NCBI RefSeq assembly: GCF_008693075.1 | Contig: NZ_VXKJ01000043.1 | Coordinates: 248,001 to 312,000, forward strand | DNA: 64,000 bases | From: Corynebacterium phocae | Lineage (GTDB): Bacteria > Actinomycetota > Actinomycetes > Mycobacteriales > Mycobacteriaceae | Direction of reading: 5' to 3' | Shown: positions 59,321 to 64,000 of the stretch, in pieces | Layout of the letters: every line of letters begins with the position of its first letter | How positions within the stretch are numbered: position 1 is the stretch's first letter | Translations under genes and position numbers: made by a program | The notes under the pieces: model-generated | What the model saw: only the letters and a program-made list of their open reading frames with translations | The model's database searches: none | What the model was told of the DNA's origin: nothing

Positions 59321-59869
59321 TTACTTATCGAGGAAGTACTCAACAACGTAGATATAGTCTCCATCAGTGGAGGTGGCCACACCGTAACCTTTGCTCACCG
59401 GGGACGTCTGAACTGGCACATCACGTTGTAACCAAGCTAGGCGGCGAACTGCTGAAGTCCGCTTGAAACGGTAGACGTTGCCGGATCCGTTTTCCAGGTG
59501 GTTGGTGCCATCCCCGGCGCGACCGTAGAACTTGACCTCACCGCGTGCAGCCTGGCCGGCCCAGTCACGCGCAAAGTCATAAGCCCGCGCGTCTTTGGTA
59601 TGACCTTGCTTTTCCAGGTGGGATTCTGTGGCCCCACGCAGACCCTGCTCCAACTTGTTGGAGGATTGCCACACGAAAGCCGGTAGCTCAATACCTGCGG
59701 CATCAACCAAATCTAGAGCTTGGTCTGGCAGCGAAATTTGCGGAATAGACGAGGTGGATGACAGCTGCGCAAAATCAGGAGTAGCGGCACCTGCAGTGGA
59801 CCCAGCGGTGCCCGCCAGCGTGAGTGCAGAGGCTGCAAGGACTGCGGAAATACGGCGTGAGTTGTTCAT
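59321..59869 (-). CDS. Secreted protein, possibly CAP-like
   Basis: 182 aa. Signal peptide MNNSRRISAVLAASALTLAGTAGSTAGAA (cleavage near residue 29). The C-terminal half has KDARAYDFARDWAGQAARGEVKFYGRA... and GYGVATSTDGDYIYVVEYFLDK, weakly like CAP/SCP domains. Family uncertain. Confidence 0.55.
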   Translation of the reverse strand: MNNSRRISAVLAASALTLAGTAGSTAGAATPDFAQLSSTSSIPQISLPDQALDLVDAAGIELPAFVWQSSNKLEQGLRGATESHLEKQGHTKDARAYDFARDWAGQAARGEVKFYGRAGDGTNHLENGSGNVYRFKRTSAVRRLAWLQRDVPVQTSPVSKGYGVATSTDGDYIYVVEYFLDK

Positions 59870-59965
59870 AAATCAGACTTTGCCACACACTTTCCGCTAA
59901 ATAAAGCTCTGCGGGAAATTGGTATATGTTTGTGACTTTCCGGCTAGGCGTATGACAAAGACCTC

Positions 59966-61783
59966 CTAACTTTCCAGCCTTTCCCCAAGTTCCATCCACT
60001 CCATCTCTAGCCCCTCGCGCTCTTCCGCAACCGTTCGCAGCCGTTTATCCAACCGGGTAAGCTCCTCCGTGTCCATTTTCTCCGCAGCGGTGGCCATCTT
60101 TTTATTAAGGTCTTCCACCGTGGCATCTAGTTTGGACATCTTCCTTTCCACCGCGTTCATCTTCTTAGTCAAATCGCGGGTTTCCTGCGAGGACAGTGTG
60201 CGGCCACCAGCCGCAGAGACTGTGGGGTCCGCGACATCCACAGCTGAAGCTTTCTTCACGCCAAGGTCGATTGGCCCGCTGGCTGCTGGCTCGCGCCGGC
60301 GGAGGTATTCCTCAATCCCGCCCGGGAGGTGGGTGAGCTTCCCATCGCCAAATAGCGCATAGGTGTTATCGGTGACCCGCTCGATTAAATAGCGGTCGTG
60401 GGAGATGACCACCAAGGTTCCCGGCCAGCCGTCCAGCAGGGACTCGAGTTCTTGCAGCGTGTCAATGTCAAGGTCATTGGTGGGCTCGTCAAGCAGCAAC
60501 ACGTTTGGCTCGGCCATCAGCACGCAGGTCAGTTGCAGGCGTCGGCGCTCACCACCGGAGAGGTCGCCTACGGGGGTGCGCTGACGCTTAGGGCTAAATC
60601 CCAGACGCTCCGCTAGCTGGGAGGCGGACATCTCCTTTTTCCCCAAACGCATGTACGTGGCCACATTTTCCACCGCTTCTAGCAGCGTTTGTTCAGGGTC
60701 AAGGTCGTCGAGTTCCTGGCGCAGCCACCCTAAACGGACAGTGCTGCCCTCAATACGCTTGCCGGATTGGAGCTCGCGGCTGCCCGCCAGAGCGTGCAGT
60801 AATGTGGTTTTTCCCGAGCCGTTGACCCCTACCAAGCCTATTCTTTCCCCCGGAGCCAGCCGCCAGGTGAAGTCGTCGAGCAGGACGCGTCCGTCTGGGG
60901 TGGTAATTGTCGCGTCCTCGAGCTCAATGACCACCCGCCCCTGGCGCTGCTTGGAAAAGGCCATGAGCTCAACCTTGTTGCGGGGAGGCGGCACGTCCGA
61001 GATGAGGGCTTCTGCGACCTCTATGCGGTAGCGGGGCTTAGACGTTCTAGCCGGCGCGCCGCGGCGCAGCCACGCCAACTCCTTGCGTGCGAGGTTTTGC
61101 CGGCGCTGCTCCATAGCTTCCGCCTGACGGGCGCGCTCCGTGCGGGCAAAGATCCAGTCATTGTAGCCGCCTTCATAGGCGTCCACGTTTCCGTCGTGAA
61201 CCTCCCACGTCACCGTGGCAACGGAGTCGAGGAACCAGCGGTCGTGGGTTACCACTACCAATGCCAGCTTTCGGCTCAGCAGGTGTTCGGCCAGCCATTG
61301 CACGCCTTCTACGTCTAGGTGGTTGGTGGGCTCGTCGAGCACCACCAGGTCTAGATCCTGCACCAAAGCCGTGGCCAGGTTAACGCGGCGGCGTTCACCG
61401 CCTGAGAGTTGGCCGACCGAAGTCTCAAGGCCCAGGTCTACTATCCCTAGACCGCTCAACACGTCGCGGACTTTTGCGTTGGACGCCCATTCGAACAGTT
61501 CCAGCCCAAGGGGCTCTACAACTGCCTGCCCAATAGTGAGGCTCTCATCTAGTTCAAAGCGCTGGGTAACAACTGCCATCCGCAAATCCGAGGTGTGGGA
61601 AACCCGCCCGGAGTCTGGCGGTTCACTGCCGGCCAAGACTTCCAGCAAGGTAGTCTTGCCCCCACCGTTGACCCCAACTATCCCAATACGGTCGTCTGAT
61701 TGCACGCCCAAGGAAACCTCATCAAGGAGGGTTTTCAGTCCGAAGGACTTGGAGACGTTTTCAAGGTTTATTAGGTTTGCCAT
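59966..61783 (-). CDS. ABC-F family ATPase (Uup-like)
   Basis: 605 aa from ATG at 61783 (MANLINLENVSKSFGLKTLLDEVSLG); upstream in-frame codons have no ribosome site. Two ABC ATPase domains: GVNGGGKTT and GVNGSGKTT Walker A, LSGGERRR twice, VLDEPTNHLDV and LLDEPTNDLDI. C-terminal coiled coil (RDLTKKMNAVERKMSKLDATVEDLNKKM) marks the Uup subclass. Acts on the ribosome or in recombination; adjacent to ispE. Confidence 0.93.
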   Translation of the reverse strand: MANLINLENVSKSFGLKTLLDEVSLGVQSDDRIGIVGVNGGGKTTLLEVLAGSEPPDSGRVSHTSDLRMAVVTQRFELDESLTIGQAVVEPLGLELFEWASNAKVRDVLSGLGIVDLGLETSVGQLSGGERRRVNLATALVQDLDLVVLDEPTNHLDVEGVQWLAEHLLSRKLALVVVTHDRWFLDSVATVTWEVHDGNVDAYEGGYNDWIFARTERARQAEAMEQRRQNLARKELAWLRRGAPARTSKPRYRIEVAEALISDVPPPRNKVELMAFSKQRQGRVVIELEDATITTPDGRVLLDDFTWRLAPGERIGLVGVNGSGKTTLLHALAGSRELQSGKRIEGSTVRLGWLRQELDDLDPEQTLLEAVENVATYMRLGKKEMSASQLAERLGFSPKRQRTPVGDLSGGERRRLQLTCVLMAEPNVLLLDEPTNDLDIDTLQELESLLDGWPGTLVVISHDRYLIERVTDNTYALFGDGKLTHLPGGIEEYLRRREPAASGPIDLGVKKASAVDVADPTVSAAGGRTLSSQETRDLTKKMNAVERKMSKLDATVEDLNKKMATAAEKMDTEELTRLDKRLRTVAEEREGLEMEWMELGERLES

Positions 61784-61861
61784 AACCTCTAACACTCTAG
61801 TGCGTTGCGCCCGCAGGTGGGCTATTGCCAAGGAAAAGTATTTCCCATACGCTTGTTCTTT

Positions 61862-63070
61862 ATGAAAACCTCTTTCATCATAGGGCTAGCTGCCACCACG
61901 CTTCTGCTGGGCGGTTGCACCACAGCCACGGAGCCGCAGACGCAGCCAGACCCCACCGACACGGACCACGCTAGGCCGGCGGCGGCAGATGGCTTCACCG
62001 GTGAAGCCGGTCACGAGGAAGTCCAGGCACTGCCTAACCGCGTGGCCATCACCGCCCGCGGTGTGGTAATTACCCTCAACCCGTTCACCGGGGAGGAATT
62101 AGGCAAGGCAGAAGTCCCGGGCAACCTGCAGCTTAGCCCCGCCGGTGATGGCCGCCACGTGCTTATCACCTCCGGAGAGCAAGTATCCGTCTTAGATGTG
62201 GGACTAGTGGCCAAGCCACATGGGCAGCATTTCCATTACTACGTGGCACCCCCGGAGCTGTTGGATACAACTCTCAAAGCCCCGCACGCCGGGGCCATTA
62301 ACAGCAATGAAGGCCACACCGCAGTCTTTTCTGACAGTACCGGGATAGTAAAAGTCTTTGAGTCCGCACACCTGGGAAACAAAGACTTAACCGAAGCCGC
62401 TTTTGACACCGGAGCGGCCCACGCGGGCGTGGCGCTGCCGTTTGCTGACGGCACTGTTGTCACCAGCCGAGGCACCGATAGCCAACCCGCCGAGCTGGTT
62501 CACATGGACCGCGCAGGCAGCGTCATAGGTTCCGGGCATCCTTGCCCAGAGGCATCCGGCGTGGCCACTGTCGCGCCCGGTGTTGCCGCATTCGGTTGCG
62601 CGAAGGGCGTTGCGTTGTTTGCAGGGGGTAAATTTAGCACCGTGCCCCTGGAACCCGGAGCGAGCGATTTAGCCGGTTCGGCCGAATCTTCCGTGGTACT
62701 TGCCGGAAACCCCGGGGCCCGCAGTTTCACACTGCTAGATACTAAAGAGCACAACGCTCGAACGGTCGAGCTGGATTCTGCTATCGGTCCCCATTCGCTG
62801 GCCAGGGGCCCGTTGGGTGAGGCCCTGGTGCTTGCTTCTAACGGCACTCTCACTGTCTATGACGCGGACACAGGGCAGTATAAAGATTCTCTGCAGGCAA
62901 CTGCCGCGTGGGATGACTCCGCCGCAGCAGCGCAGCTGATTTCGGCTGACGGTTACGCTTTCATCATCGATCCTGCTCAGCAAGAGCTAGTGGTGGTGGA
63001 TCTGCTTTCCTGGGATGAGCTCTACCGCCATCATCTAGACTTCGTTCCCGAAGATCTGGTGGTCCTCTAA
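61862..63070 (+). CDS. AztD-like zinc-binding lipoprotein
   Basis: 402 aa. Lipoprotein signal MKTSFIIGLAATTLLLGGCTTA (lipobox LLGGC). The body is a beta-propeller with HGQHFHYYVAPPELLDT, PHAGAINSNEGHTAVFSDSTGIVKVF and GAAHAGVALPFADGTVV, matching zinc metallochaperone AztD-type repeats. Probably binds zinc outside the membrane; no zinc ABC transporter is seen next to it. Confidence 0.7.
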   Translation: MKTSFIIGLAATTLLLGGCTTATEPQTQPDPTDTDHARPAAADGFTGEAGHEEVQALPNRVAITARGVVITLNPFTGEELGKAEVPGNLQLSPAGDGRHVLITSGEQVSVLDVGLVAKPHGQHFHYYVAPPELLDTTLKAPHAGAINSNEGHTAVFSDSTGIVKVFESAHLGNKDLTEAAFDTGAAHAGVALPFADGTVVTSRGTDSQPAELVHMDRAGSVIGSGHPCPEASGVATVAPGVAAFGCAKGVALFAGGKFSTVPLEPGASDLAGSAESSVVLAGNPGARSFTLLDTKEHNARTVELDSAIGPHSLARGPLGEALVLASNGTLTVYDADTGQYKDSLQATAAWDDSAAAAQLISADGYAFIIDPAQQELVVVDLLSWDELYRHHLDFVPEDLVVL

Positions 63071-63096
63071 ACCAGCCACATCTCATCACGCGGGGC

Positions 63097-64000
63097 TTAG
63101 CCCATCAGCGTAGCGCCCGGGGCGGGTCCGCTGGTGACCAGCCCGCGCGTACCACGATTGTCTGCGGTCACCTGCGCTACCACCTCGAAGGCGTCATCAG
63201 CGTCCGCGCACAAAAATGCGCAGGTAGGTCCGGACCCGGAAACTATTCCGGCCAGCGCGCCTGCGGATTTGCCTGTTTCTAGCACCTTGCGCAAATCCGG
63301 GCGCAGTGACAGCGCAGCTGGTTGCAAGTCATTGGCCAAGGCCCCCGCCAGCACGTGAGGATCGCCAGAGACCAGGGCCTGCGCCACGGTGCTGGTGTCC
63401 ATGCGCGCGGGGATGTCCCGGCCCGCAGCGCGAAGTTGGTCGAGCTTGCGGAAGACCTCCGGGGTGGACAAACCCCGGTCATTGGTGATGATTGCCCAGG
63501 TATAACGCCCCCGCGCCAGCATGGGGGTGAGGTTTTCGCCACGCCCAGTCCCCAGCGCGGTGCCTCCCATCAGCGTGAAGGGGACATCAGAGCCCAAGTG
63601 CGCCGCTAGCTCAAACAAGCTCTTCCGCGGGCACGCGGGCCGCCCGGTGGCGGTAGCAAAAGCAGTATTAGCCAGAACCAGCGTGGCGGCGGCGTCAGCG
63701 GATCCGCCGGCCATACCGCCGGCAGCGGGAATATTTTTCTCCAAGTGCAACGCGAACTCGGGTGCGCCCGGAAACTTCTCCGCGACCAGCAAAGCTGCCT
63801 TCCACGCCAGATTGCTGAAATCCGTGGGAACCCCGCCGGCGTGCGGCCCGGAGACGCTGATTCCAGAGGACCCCAGCTGCAGGGTGACCACATCGAAGAT
63901 ATCCAGAGATTGAAACACCGTGGCTAGCTCGTGGAAACCGTCGGGGCGGGCATCACCTACCCCAAGGTGCAGGTTTACCTTGGCATAGGCCCTAGCAGTA
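63097..64000 (-). CDS. ispE: 4-diphosphocytidyl-2-C-methyl-D-erythritol kinase (5' end outside window)
   Basis: At least 301 residues, N-terminus missing. AYAKVNLHLGVGDARPDGFHELATVFQSLD is the GHMP-kinase N-terminal motif, then PAAGGMAGGSADAAATL (ATP loop), SDVPFTLMGGTALGTGRGE, and IVSGSGPTCAFLC. Phosphorylates CDP-ME in the MEP isoprenoid pathway. Runs towards the ABC-F gene as in other corynebacteria. Confidence 0.95.
   Translation of the reverse strand, partial: TARAYAKVNLHLGVGDARPDGFHELATVFQSLDIFDVVTLQLGSSGISVSGPHAGGVPTDFSNLAWKAALLVAEKFPGAPEFALHLEKNIPAAGGMAGGSADAAATLVLANTAFATATGRPACPRKSLFELAAHLGSDVPFTLMGGTALGTGRGENLTPMLARGRYTWAIITNDRGLSTPEVFRKLDQLRAAGRDIPARMDTSTVAQALVSGDPHVLAGALANDLQPAALSLRPDLRKVLETGKSAGALAGIVSGSGPTCAFLCADADDAFEVVAQVTADNRGTRGLVTSGPAPGATLMG

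Overview
This window looks like a Corynebacterium chromosome (actinobacterial, high GC) carrying most of a siphovirus-type prophage. The right half has a corynebacterial gene set: glmU-prs-rplY, two peptidyl-tRNA hydrolases around ppk2 and a long gapB-type GAPDH, prfC, an Uup-type ABC-F protein and ispE. The left half (1 to about 37.4 kb) is one temperate phage. Its left end lies outside the window, so minor tail, lysis and left attachment-site genes are not seen.

Prophage layout, right to left. A lysogeny block on the + strand (34.28-37.40 kb) holds a repressor, an ImmA/IrrE-type metallopeptidase, two membrane-anchored or exported proteins and a tyrosine integrase beside a tRNA-3'-end-like sequence (candidate attachment site). 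A divergent operator region with three direct repeats separates it from one very long, tightly overlapping leftward (- strand) gene series: Cro-like protein, antirepressor, many small early proteins, a 480-bp non-coding island with tRNA-like elements, two excisionase-type HTH proteins, Sak4-like recombinase, HNH nuclease, replication initiator with internal iterons, SSB, RusA-type resolvase, two WhiB-like proteins, a truncated DNA methylase and dUTPase. After the CRISPR module the late genes follow: terminase small and large subunits, portal, minor capsid, scaffold, major capsid, four head-tail connector/tail completion proteins, major tail protein, frameshifted tail assembly chaperones (slippery heptamer GGGAAAA) and a tape measure protein with a built-in NlpC/P60-like peptidase.

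The most striking part is 15.7-20.5 kb, between the early and the terminase genes. It is a translationally coupled operon that reads as a phage-borne type IV-B-like CRISPR-Cas effector module: cas6e-like, csf1-like, small-subunit (cas11-like), csf2 (Cas7), csf3 (Cas5), then a DNA methyltransferase and a CysH-like PAPS-reductase-family protein. I found no repeat-spacer array, cas1/cas2 or DinG helicase in the window. The csf1-cas11-csf2-csf3 order and linked cysH are hallmarks of type IV-B; the Cas6e-type endonuclease and the methyltransferase embedded in the same coupled unit are not what I would expect of a standard IV-B locus.

The chromosomal right half (37.9-64 kb) encodes housekeeping functions: DNA photolyase, a TAT-exported multicopper oxidase, GlmU (UDP-GlcNAc), Prs (PRPP), L25/Ctc, Pth1/Pth2 and RF3 (translation), PPK2 (polyphosphate), GAPDH, a gamma-type carbonic anhydrase, an HIBCH-type hydrolase, a Cof-type HAD phosphatase, an AztD-like zinc lipoprotein and IspE (isoprenoids), with several membrane or secreted proteins of unknown role.
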